The position numbers were made by a program, and so were the translations under genes. From Promethearchaeota archaeon (GTDB taxonomy: Archaea > Asgardarchaeota > Lokiarchaeia > Sigynarchaeales > SOKP01): a DNA stretch of 64,000 nucleotides. Shown here piece after piece: positions 44,301 to 52,671 of this stretch; position 1 is the first letter of the stretch; every line of letters begins with the position of its first letter. Under the pieces are notes generated by a model. The model made no database searches. It worked only from the letters and a program-made list of their open reading frames with translations, and was not told the origin of the DNA. The stretch spans positions 1-64,000 of the forward strand of contig JABXKC010000003.1 in NCBI GenBank assembly GCA_013375495.1, read 5' to 3'.

Positions 44301-45106
44301 GCGGTTATTAAATCATTTTCACTTACATAAGTTAATTCTCTATCATTAATTGTCAATATTGAGGGCGAATCTTGTCCTAAATCAGAAGTTTTATTTTCTG
44401 CAACTCTGAATGCATAACTTAGATTTAGATCAGCAATTTCAACATAGAAAGTAGCAGAATCCCATATTGCTTCTTGAGGAAGAGGACTATCACCAGGAGT
44501 ATCGACTGTATCTTCCACAGTAGCGTTGAAGAATACTTCAAGTGAGGCGGATGTAATTTCATTATCAGACATATCATCTGGTAGTGATAAATTTTTTCGG
44601 AAGTGTACACTGGGAAAGTTGTGTACTTGACCAGCTCCTCCGTCTTCATTCTCATCTAAGAAGTGATATACATAACATCCCGTAGAATTAATTACTGCGA
44701 CATCAGGTAAAAGATAATCACTGTTATTATAGATATCCCATCCATACCAACTGGATGAATTTGCCTTACCAGCGGTTGATGAGAAGCTCGAATCTTCTCC
44801 AACAACGATAAAATTAGCACTACCACCGCTTATGTTCGCATTTGTGGTGGAGTTATCTCCTTGAGCTCCTTGGTTATAAAACCAATCATCCTGTGTTGAA
44901 AAATTATTATTGCTCAGCCATTCTTGATTATATACAGTTTCAGCTGAACTATGAATAAATTCTGATTGCTTAGCTGGGTTTATAGGACTATAATTTAAGA
45001 AGTTTGCACTTAACGGCAACAGAAAGAAAGATGTTATGATGACAAAAATCACACTAAAAGTTCTTATCTTACTAATTTTATTCATTTTTTCACCCGCTAA
45101 CCTCAT
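41354..45106 (-). CDS. Large surface protein with Ig-like repeats and C-terminal membrane anchor
   Basis: 1250 aa. Signal peptide near the N-terminus (from MNKISKIRTFSVIFVIITSF at residue 8; the ATG at 45085, with GGGTGA before it, may be the true start). Residues 60-440 hold two jelly-roll-like parts. Six repeats of about 98 aa (from about 455 to 1050) each begin (T/S)E(L/F)xLYV and end with (Q)IQxYVEV; a seventh, different domain follows. One membrane helix near 1175 (LLFISLAGGLVALVIGFTLY) and a basic cytosolic tail follow. Many N-x-S/T sequons predict glycosylation. Its start overlaps the upstream paralogue's stop by 4 nt (ATGA). Confidence 0.82.
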   Translation of the reverse strand: MRLAGEKMNKISKIRTFSVIFVIITSFFLLPLSANFLNYSPINPAKQSEFIHSSAETVYNQEWLSNNNFSTQDDWFYNQGAQGDNSTTNANISGGSANFIVVGEDSSFSSTAGKANSSSWYGWDIYNNSDYLLPDVAVINSTGCYVYHFLDENEDGGAGQVHNFPSVHFRKNLSLPDDMSDNEITSASLEVFFNATVEDTVDTPGDSPLPQEAIWDSATFYVEIADLNLSYAFRVAENKTSDLGQDSPSILTINDRELTYVSENDLITALNLALEKDTSHSDFTIIMGIDIYCEDNDFPDYDEWNALIFNSFNLTFSYKRKVDQFSSISWNQIGNTISGPNIHVSDANLKFRYRIDQAWPASLSPFSEIRIIINNNQHPEIVRLSSANTSWQDAKVGGFDVTNLILKETNISVSLQVFIANTFSLSDNITISMDDVYLNITYVESFADYGTESQLFLENANKTSDPFIQVPLGKTVNITIKYLDNQTGTHISGANVQLSGKVSGQLDENGPLKQYSRIIDSNDLGIGIWSLTVTAQMSNYETQIIPFFVDVVERLTDLQLFVDNVPKTTNNTVKIKYNEVMNITIFYQDDLTSQHLSEANVTITSFGILTENYTLEQYTILINSNALNLGFNVLTINAQSENYTSQMIQLYVEVFERATEFELYVNDDQKANNDIIQIEVNQILNLTVFYRDDITKAHLIGAVVALLTFGNFSDIESQYNYTLNSNNLSLGFNVLSINAQFGNYESQNIQIYVEVYDIASELLLEVDGAPTSALETIQVEVNQFKNLTVFYREDVTKLHISGAIVSLDWDNFTVIGSQHYYNLDTNDLDQGITIVTIEAQYHNYQSQSIQFYFEVTERDTELEVYVDDLQRSEAETISADVNQILNITVFYRDNISKTHLSGAIVTVLGGNFSETSNQFNYSLDTNTLEQGITILTVIAYLENYQPRSLQFYIKVSEKDSEISLYLNSDNKTNDPVYELPFGGSLNITVIYLDNQSHISGATIQLIGEYSENLTENLAMNQYTLILDTAFLKVGVNLFTIIAHANNYQVKTLNLRITLNKIAALINTTSGESYFSISPSKSILLSIILIDSDFGGTITNANVTYRWAYGQGTLSDPEDDGIYIVELENIPTGTYEIIITASAGDDYNFNIYRITLNVVSGGAPTDFTLLFISLAGGLVALVIGFTLYEVRFKYPPLVRKSRKIRKKIKKGKKTKPIKDITSREDLIKSYTESNVENMQFEKKTENGLKDK

Positions 45107-48100
45107 TCGAGAGTTTCGCCTCCTGGTTTTTTATCTACAATCTCCTTTTCTACTTTTAATATTTCTCTATTACGCTCTGTTTCACCTGCTATAATGTTAT
45201 CGCGAGTGCTTAATGTCAACGGTTTTATTTTCTTCCCTTTACTAATTTTTTTTCTGATTTTTCGTATTATCCTTACTTTTGGAGGATATCTAAAATGTTT
45301 TTGGTACAAGACAAAAGCTACGGTTAATCCAACTAACCCCGCTGCTAATGATACTATAATTATTGTAAAATCCAGACCGGACGTTGCAATAGCATTAAGA
45401 ACAATCTCAAAATCTCCGCGAAACTCATAGTTTTCTCCCGCGTATGCATTGATACTGATAAGATACGATCCTTCGGGTACATTATTCAATGTAACTTCAT
45501 ATATTCCATCGTTATTCGAATCAGTTAAAATTCCTTGTCCATTCTCCCATCGATAGGTCACTGTTGCATTCTTGATTGTTCCTCCAAAATCAGTATTGTT
45601 AAGCACAATTTGAATAAGAAAATCTTCGTTAGGACTTATATTTACATAATTAAGACCAGAAACGGTATCTATTGACGTACTCACGGGATTTACCGTGATC
45701 CTTATATCAGTGGTATTTATTTGATATGTTGGTGCCTGAGCCACGACTGTAAACAATTTTAAATCAAGCGATAAATTGTTTAAAATGATTGAATATTGAT
45801 TAAATATCAGATTTTCGGTAAGATTTTCGAAAAGAGATTCTCCGATTAATTGCAGTAGAGCATTAGGTATTTCTAATCCTGTCTTGAGATCGTAGAATTT
45901 TATTGTAATATTGACAACTGTTCCAATAGTAATTTCAAAAACAGGATCAGTAGTCACATTCCCGTTTATATTAATTAGAAGCTGCATCTCTGTCGCTCTT
46001 TCTATAACCTCTATGAAAAATTGAATTGATTTTGGTTGATAATTTAACAACTGAGCAAAAATTGTTAAGATGTTGATACCTTGTTCTAAATCGTTTGTGT
46101 TTAAGGTGAAGTTGTATTGATTTAGAGTTTCGTTCATAATTCCAAACCCTAATAATTCTACATTAGTTCCACTTAAATGAGTGTCCGAAAGGTAATCTTT
46201 ATAGAAAACAGTTATATTGATTAACTCATTTGCCTCAAATTGAACGGTGGCGCTTTGATTTTCTTGATTACCATTGATATAAAGAATTAATTCTGTAGCT
46301 CTTTCATCAACATTAATAAAAAATTGAATTGTTTGAGCTTGGTATCCGTCTAATTGACAAAAGATCGTTAAAATATTGATACCCTTTACAAGTAAATTAG
46401 TTTGAATTGAATAATTAAACTGAGTCCCAATTTCGTCAAGACTTCCCAATCCTAATAAATCTACATCCGCTCCTGCAAGATGGGAATCGGTATTGTTATC
46501 TCTATATATGACAGTGACATTCAAAATTACATCAAACTGAGTATCGATTGTTACGCCATCAACTTCTTTTTCACCCTCTACATAAAATTCCACATAAGTT
46601 GTTCTAATTTGAATGTTAATAAAGAATTGAATTGTTTGGGATTGATAACTACCTTTTTGCGCAAAAATTGTTAATACATTTACACCCTGAACCAAATCGT
46701 TTGTGTTTAAGGTAAGGTTATATTGATTTATAGTTTCGTTCATACTTCCAAATCCTAATAATTCTACTGAAGAGCCATCGATATGAAAAGATGTGAGATC
46801 ATCAATGTAAAAAATAGTTATATTTATGAACTCATCAAATTGGGAATTAAGTGCATCACTGTCAAATTTTTGAACACTATTTATATACAAGATTAATTGA
46901 GTGGCTCTTTCTACAACATTAACATAAACTTGAATTGTCTGGGATTGATAGTTATTTTTTTGAGCAAAAATTGTTATTACGTTTACACCCTGACTTAAAT
47001 CGTTAGTGTTTAAAGTAAAGTTATACTGATTTACAGTTTCATTCATGCCTCCAAATCCTAGTAATTCCACTAAAGCAGCGTCTATATAGGTATTAGTTAA
47101 GTTATCTTCGTAAAAGACAGTAAAATTCAAAAATTCGTTAAATTTCACATCAATCGTTTCGTTATTACTTCTTGGAGTGTCATCTACTAAAAGCTGTAAT
47201 TCAGTTTCTCTCTCAATAACATCGATAAAAATCTGAATAGATTCAGTCTCGTAATTAACTTTTTGAAGAGTGATAGTTAATACGCTAATTCCTAATCCTA
47301 AATCTGTTGAGTTCACAATGTAATAATACTGTTCTAAGGCAATACTTTCAGTTAAATCACCAGAAACTTTTCCTTCTAGTGTAGCGCTATCAGCGCTGAT
47401 GTGATTTCCACTTACATTATCCTTATAAGTAACAGTAATGTTTAACATATCCTTTATAGGAATTTGAATTACTGGATCAAGCGTTTTATCTTCTCCATCC
47501 AAGAATAATTCTAAATCTGTGCCATAATCTGGAAATGTCTCGATATAAGATATGTTAAGATAGACATTATCAATAGAAATTGAATAGACTTGGCCTAACT
47601 CAAATGTGTCCTTGAGGAACACTTCTATAGCGATTGTGATATTCACATCCGTGGATATTAAACTTGTTACATCAAAACCTCCTATTTTTGCCTCTTTCCA
47701 CGATTGATTAGCGGATGTGATTTTTATAATTCCTTCATCGTACGCCTTATCATTAATATATAATATAATCTCTGAGAGAGGTGCGGAAATCGGCCATGTA
47801 TTATTTACTTTATATTTAAAAAAGAATTTTGCATCTGTAACTTGGACGCTAGCGCTATCAAGCGTATTCCCTACTTGATTCCAAGAAATAGTTGTCGATT
47901 GATCTATTTTTTTCTTCACTGTAAATGTTAAATTACACGTCTTAATAATTAAATCATTAAAATTATCAGGATCAGCGCTTCCAAGGTTGTCTTCACTATA
48001 TATATCAATACCCAAAGTAAGGGAGAAATTTGAATGCGATGGATCTTTTTCAAAGGCAGAATTCAAAGCGGTAATTAAATCAATTTGACTTACAGGTTCC

Positions 48101-48858
48101 AGTGGACTATCAGGTATTGTTAGTATTGTTTGGAAACCTGTATTTTGTTGTCCTAAATATTTTGTTTTATTTGAAGCAACTGTATATAATGGAGGATTAT
48201 ATTCTAAGTCTGATATTTGAGAATAAAATGTTACAGAATCACCTATAGCAAAGTTTTCCCAACTATCACTATCGTTGGGGGTATCAACATTATCATCAAC
48301 GGAAGCATTTACAATTACTTCCAAAGATGCTGAAGTTATAACATAATCTGACATGTCTATTGGTACACTTATATTAGTTTTCCACTGAGCACTTGGAAAT
48401 TGATTAGGTCCGTCATTCCAAAAATGAGAGACATAGCATCCGTAGGATTCAATTGAAGCTGTATCTGGAGAGAGAAATCCTATTTTATTAAAATATTTCC
48501 AGCCAGGTGATGTAGACGAATTAATGATACCAGAAACAACTGTGAAAGTTCTTGTTTCTCCTAAGACATCATAATTTACTTGCCCAGTACCTGTAGTGGC
48601 GTCCATATCTGAATTATCACCTTCAGTACCGTTTTCCCAATACCAAGTTGGTTCGATTGGAACCGACGAAAAATTAGAGTTTTTAATCCATTGTTTCGTT
48701 ACCGATCTCTGAGCGGAAGTCTTGATAAAATCAGTATCTCTATTTTCTTCGTAAGACACATCAAGATTATTTTGAAAAAAGGGTAAAAATAAAGAAATAC
48801 TCAGCAAAATTAAAAATCCGATTATTTTAAATTGTCGTTTTCTTTCTGTCAAACTCAC
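45103..48858 (-). CDS. Large surface protein, tandem paralogue with Ig-like repeats
   Basis: 1251 aa from a GTG. The same layout as the next gene: signal peptide (FKIIGFLILLSISLFLPFF), two N-terminal beta domains, six 98-aa repeats with the ATQLILYINSVQK-type opening, a final domain, a membrane helix (TIIIVSLAAGLVGLTVAFVL) and a basic tail. Its tail motif FRYPPKVRIIRKIRKKISKG matches FKYPPLVRKSRKIRKKIKKG of the partner, so the cytosolic juxtamembrane region is conserved. It is probably an adhesin or S-layer-associated protein. Translation of the pair is coupled by the 4-nt overlap. Confidence 0.82.
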   Translation of the reverse strand: MSLTERKRQFKIIGFLILLSISLFLPFFQNNLDVSYEENRDTDFIKTSAQRSVTKQWIKNSNFSSVPIEPTWYWENGTEGDNSDMDATTGTGQVNYDVLGETRTFTVVSGIINSSTSPGWKYFNKIGFLSPDTASIESYGCYVSHFWNDGPNQFPSAQWKTNISVPIDMSDYVITSASLEVIVNASVDDNVDTPNDSDSWENFAIGDSVTFYSQISDLEYNPPLYTVASNKTKYLGQQNTGFQTILTIPDSPLEPVSQIDLITALNSAFEKDPSHSNFSLTLGIDIYSEDNLGSADPDNFNDLIIKTCNLTFTVKKKIDQSTTISWNQVGNTLDSASVQVTDAKFFFKYKVNNTWPISAPLSEIILYINDKAYDEGIIKITSANQSWKEAKIGGFDVTSLISTDVNITIAIEVFLKDTFELGQVYSISIDNVYLNISYIETFPDYGTDLELFLDGEDKTLDPVIQIPIKDMLNITVTYKDNVSGNHISADSATLEGKVSGDLTESIALEQYYYIVNSTDLGLGISVLTITLQKVNYETESIQIFIDVIERETELQLLVDDTPRSNNETIDVKFNEFLNFTVFYEDNLTNTYIDAALVELLGFGGMNETVNQYNFTLNTNDLSQGVNVITIFAQKNNYQSQTIQVYVNVVERATQLILYINSVQKFDSDALNSQFDEFINITIFYIDDLTSFHIDGSSVELLGFGSMNETINQYNLTLNTNDLVQGVNVLTIFAQKGSYQSQTIQFFINIQIRTTYVEFYVEGEKEVDGVTIDTQFDVILNVTVIYRDNNTDSHLAGADVDLLGLGSLDEIGTQFNYSIQTNLLVKGINILTIFCQLDGYQAQTIQFFINVDERATELILYINGNQENQSATVQFEANELINITVFYKDYLSDTHLSGTNVELLGFGIMNETLNQYNFTLNTNDLEQGINILTIFAQLLNYQPKSIQFFIEVIERATEMQLLININGNVTTDPVFEITIGTVVNITIKFYDLKTGLEIPNALLQLIGESLFENLTENLIFNQYSIILNNLSLDLKLFTVVAQAPTYQINTTDIRITVNPVSTSIDTVSGLNYVNISPNEDFLIQIVLNNTDFGGTIKNATVTYRWENGQGILTDSNNDGIYEVTLNNVPEGSYLISINAYAGENYEFRGDFEIVLNAIATSGLDFTIIIVSLAAGLVGLTVAFVLYQKHFRYPPKVRIIRKIRKKISKGKKIKPLTLSTRDNIIAGETERNREILKVEKEIVDKKPGGETLE

Positions 48859-49139
48859 TCATCTAGACGATTTTTACTATTAATTCCTATACAAAATTGT
48901 TAAAAAGACTAATTTCTGATTTGTTATCTTAAAAATAATTAATTTAATAATATTCTATTTATTAAAACTACACTGGTTATAATTTTTAACCGCTCTATCC
49001 TTACTTCACATGAGTTATTTGATAAATATAAAATAGTAGTGACACTTCCCTATTTTAAATGTTCATCTCATAAATTAAAATAGAACTAATATTTAAATGA
49101 CTCGTGATATTGAAGTGATATTCTTCTATTTTCAATATT

Positions 49140-49943
49140 CTAAAGTGAACTTTTTACAAATCCGCCATCAACTTGGATTACGGTCCCAGTTATATAACTA
49201 GCTCTCGCGGAGGTTAAAAAAACGACTAGATTTGCTAAATCATCAGGGTGTCCCAACCTTCCCAATGGGATGTTTTCAAGCCAAAAATCCATTACTTCTT
49301 GTTCTGATTTACCCGTTTCATTCATTTGTGTTTTAATTAATTCTTTCATCCGTTCCGTTAGTGTTGGTCCGGGACAAACAACATTAACTAATATATTGTC
49401 TTTCGCGTGTTCATTAGCTAGTGTCTTTGCGTAACCTACTACACCTAGACGAGTTGTATTTGATAATACCATATTATTAAGCGGTTGTTTCACAGAAACT
49501 GAAGTAATTGCGATTATTCTACCAAATTTTTGTTGTTGCATAATGGGTAAGACTAATTCGGAAATTCTAACCAAAGAAAGTAAGTTTAAATTAATCGACT
49601 TTTGCCAATCTTCTTTAGTTATTGCGTCAATTGGAGCTGAAGGAGGTCCTCCGGCATTATGAACCAATATATCTAATCGTCCGAATTGTTTTATTGTTCT
49701 TTCGACGAGAGATTTAATTTGGACTTCGTCGTTTAAGTCAGTTTCTATGGCAAGAATAGTATTATGGAGGTTGTTGGGCTTGGAATTACTAATCTCGATC
49801 TTGGCATTTTCAAGGTTTTCCTTAAAACGACTACAAATTATAACATTTGCTCCCTCACTATATAAACCCTTAGCACACGCTAATCCCAACCCTTTACTAG
49901 AAGCTAAAACTAACGCTACCTTGTTGCTTAATCCTAAATTCAT
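49140..49943 (-). CDS. Short-chain dehydrogenase/reductase with atypical active site
   Basis: 267 aa. Rossmann start NKVALVLASSKGLGLACAKG (ASSKGLG in place of the usual GASSGIG), NNAG-equivalent LVHNAGGPP, and end VIQVDGGFVKS. The active-site YxxxK is replaced: after the catalytic Ser (ITSVSVKQP) the sequence is MVLSNTTRLGVVGYAKTLA, with Ser/Asn and Arg. I know this variant from other SDRs, so the change is family-wide and not damage. Annotated as 3-oxoacyl-ACP reductase-like, but the reaction is uncertain. Confidence 0.85.
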   Translation of the reverse strand: MNLGLSNKVALVLASSKGLGLACAKGLYSEGANVIICSRFKENLENAKIEISNSKPNNLHNTILAIETDLNDEVQIKSLVERTIKQFGRLDILVHNAGGPPSAPIDAITKEDWQKSINLNLLSLVRISELVLPIMQQQKFGRIIAITSVSVKQPLNNMVLSNTTRLGVVGYAKTLANEHAKDNILVNVVCPGPTLTERMKELIKTQMNETGKSEQEVMDFWLENIPLGRLGHPDDLANLVVFLTSARASYITGTVIQVDGGFVKSSL

Positions 49944-49997
49944 TTTAGTACAATAAATTTATATAAATTCAAGTGTTTTTAAAAATCTTAAGTATAA

Positions 49998-50159
49998 TTA
50001 AGACTCCTTTACATAAATACTGCATTTTTCAAAAAAAACATTGCATCTATCACAATTTTGAGCTTTTTCACACTTCGAAGCATAATTACATCTAATATCA
50101 TGGGTTGAGGTAGCACTAATCATCACTCTGTGCAGTCTTTTTTCGATTTCTGAACGCAT
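49998..50159 (-). CDS. Cys-rich mini-protein, possible metal-binding
   Basis: 53 aa from ATG. MRSEIEKRLHRVMISATS is helical, followed by five Cys in CNYASKCEKAQNCDRC and FFEKC. Spacing is C-x5-C-x5-C-x2-C-x6-C, suitable for a zinc site or iron-sulfur cluster. It is too short for the usual ORF cut-off. It sits 44 nt downstream of the 96-aa hypothetical gene. No family recognised. Confidence 0.55.
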   Translation of the reverse strand: MRSEIEKRLHRVMISATSTHDIRCNYASKCEKAQNCDRCNVFFEKCSIYVKES

Positions 50160-50203
50160 AATCCAAAGTTCCTATTTGATTTTAATTTAAGTTAGCATTA
50201 AAA

Positions 50204-50494
50204 TTAATCAAGAATGAAATGCGGCTTTTGATCACTTTTGAAAACATTTGTTTTAAGAAGGAAGTCTATTTCTGATATCAACCAGCATACTACATCATAA
50301 GGGGGGGAAGTTTGATATATTTTTATTGCTCGTTGCTTAATGGAATTCTGATCTGCTTTTTGGAAGTTATTATATAGATAAAGTTGCCTTTCTGCTAGCA
50401 TCCAGCATAAATCATCAAAATTTATTTTTTTTTCTGCAAGAAAATAGGCTGCAACGCTAATATCTTGTTTAGTATCAATATTATAATTGAACAT
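50204..50494 (-). CDS. Small hypothetical protein
   Basis: 96 aa. Helical, with INFDDLCWMLAERQLYLYNN and PPYDVVCWLISEIDFLL, each with a C-W pair (CWML, CWLI), hinting at a short duplication. Not recognised. Between the Roadblock gene and the Cys-rich mini-protein on the same strand. Confidence 0.6.
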   Translation of the reverse strand: MFNYNIDTKQDISVAAYFLAEKKINFDDLCWMLAERQLYLYNNFQKADQNSIKQRAIKIYQTSPPYDVVCWLISEIDFLLKTNVFKSDQKPHFILD

Positions 50495-50618
50495 GAATCT
50501 TCAAAGATATAATAGATAATTATAGTAAAAAACATAATTATTGAAAACTAAAAATTCTGAACCGAATTTATCCTAAAAGAAAATAAGAAGAACTTTTTAA
50601 AAATAGATAAATCAAATA

Positions 50619-51074
50619 TTAATCTGGAGTTAACTCATCTAAATCGCTTAAATCAAGCCCAGAATCTAATGATTCAGGTATATCTGATAAGAATTCGTCA
50701 AGAATCTCTTTTAATTCGTCTCCTGAACGCTTCAATATTAATCTAATTAACCCAATATTAATATCTGGATCAGAAATGAGGGTGAGTACGCCCTTTGGAC
50801 CACAGCTTGAGGCAAAAATCTTTCCTCCTGAGAATTCACTAGTAACAATTTCTAAATCGCCAAGCTCTAAATTCTTTCCTTGTTCTTCGCTCGCACAAAA
50901 TACAGCTGATGCAATTGCGCCAATACCATCAACATCGGCGGGGAAGTAGGAAAATTTGGAAACACTAGCTATAGTCAATCCTGTTCGGTCAACTAAAATA
51001 ACTTTTTTGATTCCACTCTCGGATTTTATAATCTTCGAAAGAATATTATCAAAACTTTTTGTATCAATCGACAA
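50619..51074 (-). CDS. Roadblock/LC7 domain protein
   Basis: 151 aa from TTG. Core: KKVILVDRTGLTIASVSKFS, a helix with VDGIGAIASAVFCASEEQGK, LEIVTSEFSGGKIFASSCGP, KGVLTLISDPDINIGLIRLI, a complete Roadblock fold. An acidic tail of 25 residues follows (SLDSGLDLSDLDELTPD). It is the second Roadblock in the window. It follows the longin-like coiled-coil gene by 180 nt on the same strand, suggesting they act together at a membrane or with a GTPase. Confidence 0.85.
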   Translation of the reverse strand: MSIDTKSFDNILSKIIKSESGIKKVILVDRTGLTIASVSKFSYFPADVDGIGAIASAVFCASEEQGKNLELGDLEIVTSEFSGGKIFASSCGPKGVLTLISDPDINIGLIRLILKRSGDELKEILDEFLSDIPESLDSGLDLSDLDELTPD

Positions 51075-51256
51075 TTCTTACACCACTCTTCTTAAAATAA
51101 CCTATAGTATTATATTAGATTTTTAGATATAAAATTGTTATTATTATTAAAAAAGTATATGTATATAAAAATATGCTTTTCCTTATCATTTCAATATAAG
51201 CGAGGGAAAACTAGGAAATTTTTTTTTCTAAAGTAATAGAAAGTCTAAACTTATTA

Positions 51257-52480
51257 TTATTCTAGAAGATTCTTCTCTTTTACGATTTTTCTGTAGTGAT
51301 CTCTTTCCCGTCTTAATATCTTTATTTCTTTTTTAAGGTCAAATATCTGTTCTTTGGAACCTTCTTTTTCTTTTTCTTTTACTGAGATATTTGTTTTAGC
51401 CTTTTTAACATCTAGCTTTAAACTTGTAATTGAATCGATGTGAACGGTAATTTGATTTTTCAATTTATCGATTTCATTTAGGTGACTTCTGTTAGTCTTT
51501 TCTAACTTTTCAAGTTCAGAGTTTAAACCAAGATTAATATTTTTCAGATCTTCTTTTTCTTGAATAATTTTTTCAGTTTCGTCTTCAACCTCTTTTACTC
51601 CGGTCAATTTTTTTGAAAGAGCTTCGATTTGCTTTTCCTTCTCTTTTAAGAAGTCGTCTCTTTCGGTAATTTTCTGATTTAAAATTTTTATATCGTCCAT
51701 CAACTTAGCGTTGTTCTGATTAAGATCGGCCATTTGTTGACTCCAGCTCTCCAGTTTTATGTATTGTTCACTAATTTCTTCCTTATAAGATTGAATTTCT
51801 TCCGATATTTTTGTATTTTCTGAGACGAGTTCGGTGTATTTTCTCGTTAATTCTCTTATTTTGCTTTTTTTTTCATCTAAAAGCTCTTGAAGTTTAATAT
51901 TTTGTGCTTTTATATCTGCTTCTTCCTTTACCAAATCTGGTTTAAGATCTTCACTCTTCTCTCCTTCTGTACTATCAAGTTGCTCTTCTATTAATTCTCC
52001 TTTTTCTCCCATTTCATCTTTTTTTTTATTAGCAGTAATTACACTCGTTTCTCCTTCTATAATTTCCTCCCAATATGGTAAAAGTTCTTCTGCTTTTAGC
52101 ATTTCATAATATTGTCCTAAGATATCGTCGAAATTTAGAGCTTCTCTCTTAGGTAACAATTCGTGAGCAATCCTTCTCATCATTCCTTCAAACTCATTAG
52201 AAAGAACATCATCTTGGGACAAAAAAATGCAGACTGCGAAATTGGGATTGCCTACATAATGTCGAAATGAAAAACCTGAATAAAAACTAGCCACACTAAC
52301 TTCATCTTTTAGTGTCAATTCAATGTAATTTGGTTCCATTTTTTTTTTCATATGAAGCTCTACTAAACCTTTTAAGGTTTTTGGTGTTACCCCTAAGAAC
52401 TCACATATGTTACTTGGAAATTGGATATCTATACGTGGTTCCGAATTTTCTTCAAACCCTAAAATGATTATACCTTTCAC
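51257..52480 (-). CDS. Longin-like domain fused to a long coiled coil
   Basis: 407 aa from GTG. Residues 1-125: KGIIILGFEENSEPRIDIQF, a helix, NYIELTLKDEVSVASFYSGF, NFAVCIFLSQDDVLSNEFEG, MMRRIAHELL. This is the strand-helix-strand pattern of a longin fold. Residues 175-400 are an unbroken coiled coil (IKAQNIKLQELLDEKKSKIR, LKEKEKQIEALSKKLTGV). Longin-coiled-coil layout is that of eukaryotic SNARE-like proteins, but there is no C-terminal membrane anchor. It could be a tether or scaffold in Asgard membrane traffic (inference). Confidence 0.65.
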   Translation of the reverse strand: MKGIIILGFEENSEPRIDIQFPSNICEFLGVTPKTLKGLVELHMKKKMEPNYIELTLKDEVSVASFYSGFSFRHYVGNPNFAVCIFLSQDDVLSNEFEGMMRRIAHELLPKREALNFDDILGQYYEMLKAEELLPYWEEIIEGETSVITANKKKDEMGEKGELIEEQLDSTEGEKSEDLKPDLVKEEADIKAQNIKLQELLDEKKSKIRELTRKYTELVSENTKISEEIQSYKEEISEQYIKLESWSQQMADLNQNNAKLMDDIKILNQKITERDDFLKEKEKQIEALSKKLTGVKEVEDETEKIIQEKEDLKNINLGLNSELEKLEKTNRSHLNEIDKLKNQITVHIDSITSLKLDVKKAKTNISVKEKEKEGSKEQIFDLKKEIKILRRERDHYRKIVKEKNLLE

Positions 52481-52671
52481 TTTTTTGCAACTTAATAGAT
52501 TAATTGTAAGGAATCAAACATTTCTACAACAAATTACTCGATCTAATAATTAATAATTTTTTAAACTTTATCTATTTTACAACCAATTAAATTGATATTA
52601 ATATTAGACTTTTATCATAGTTATATTAATTAAGAGAGAAATATCGTAAGGTTCTCTCATTTTCATAATAT

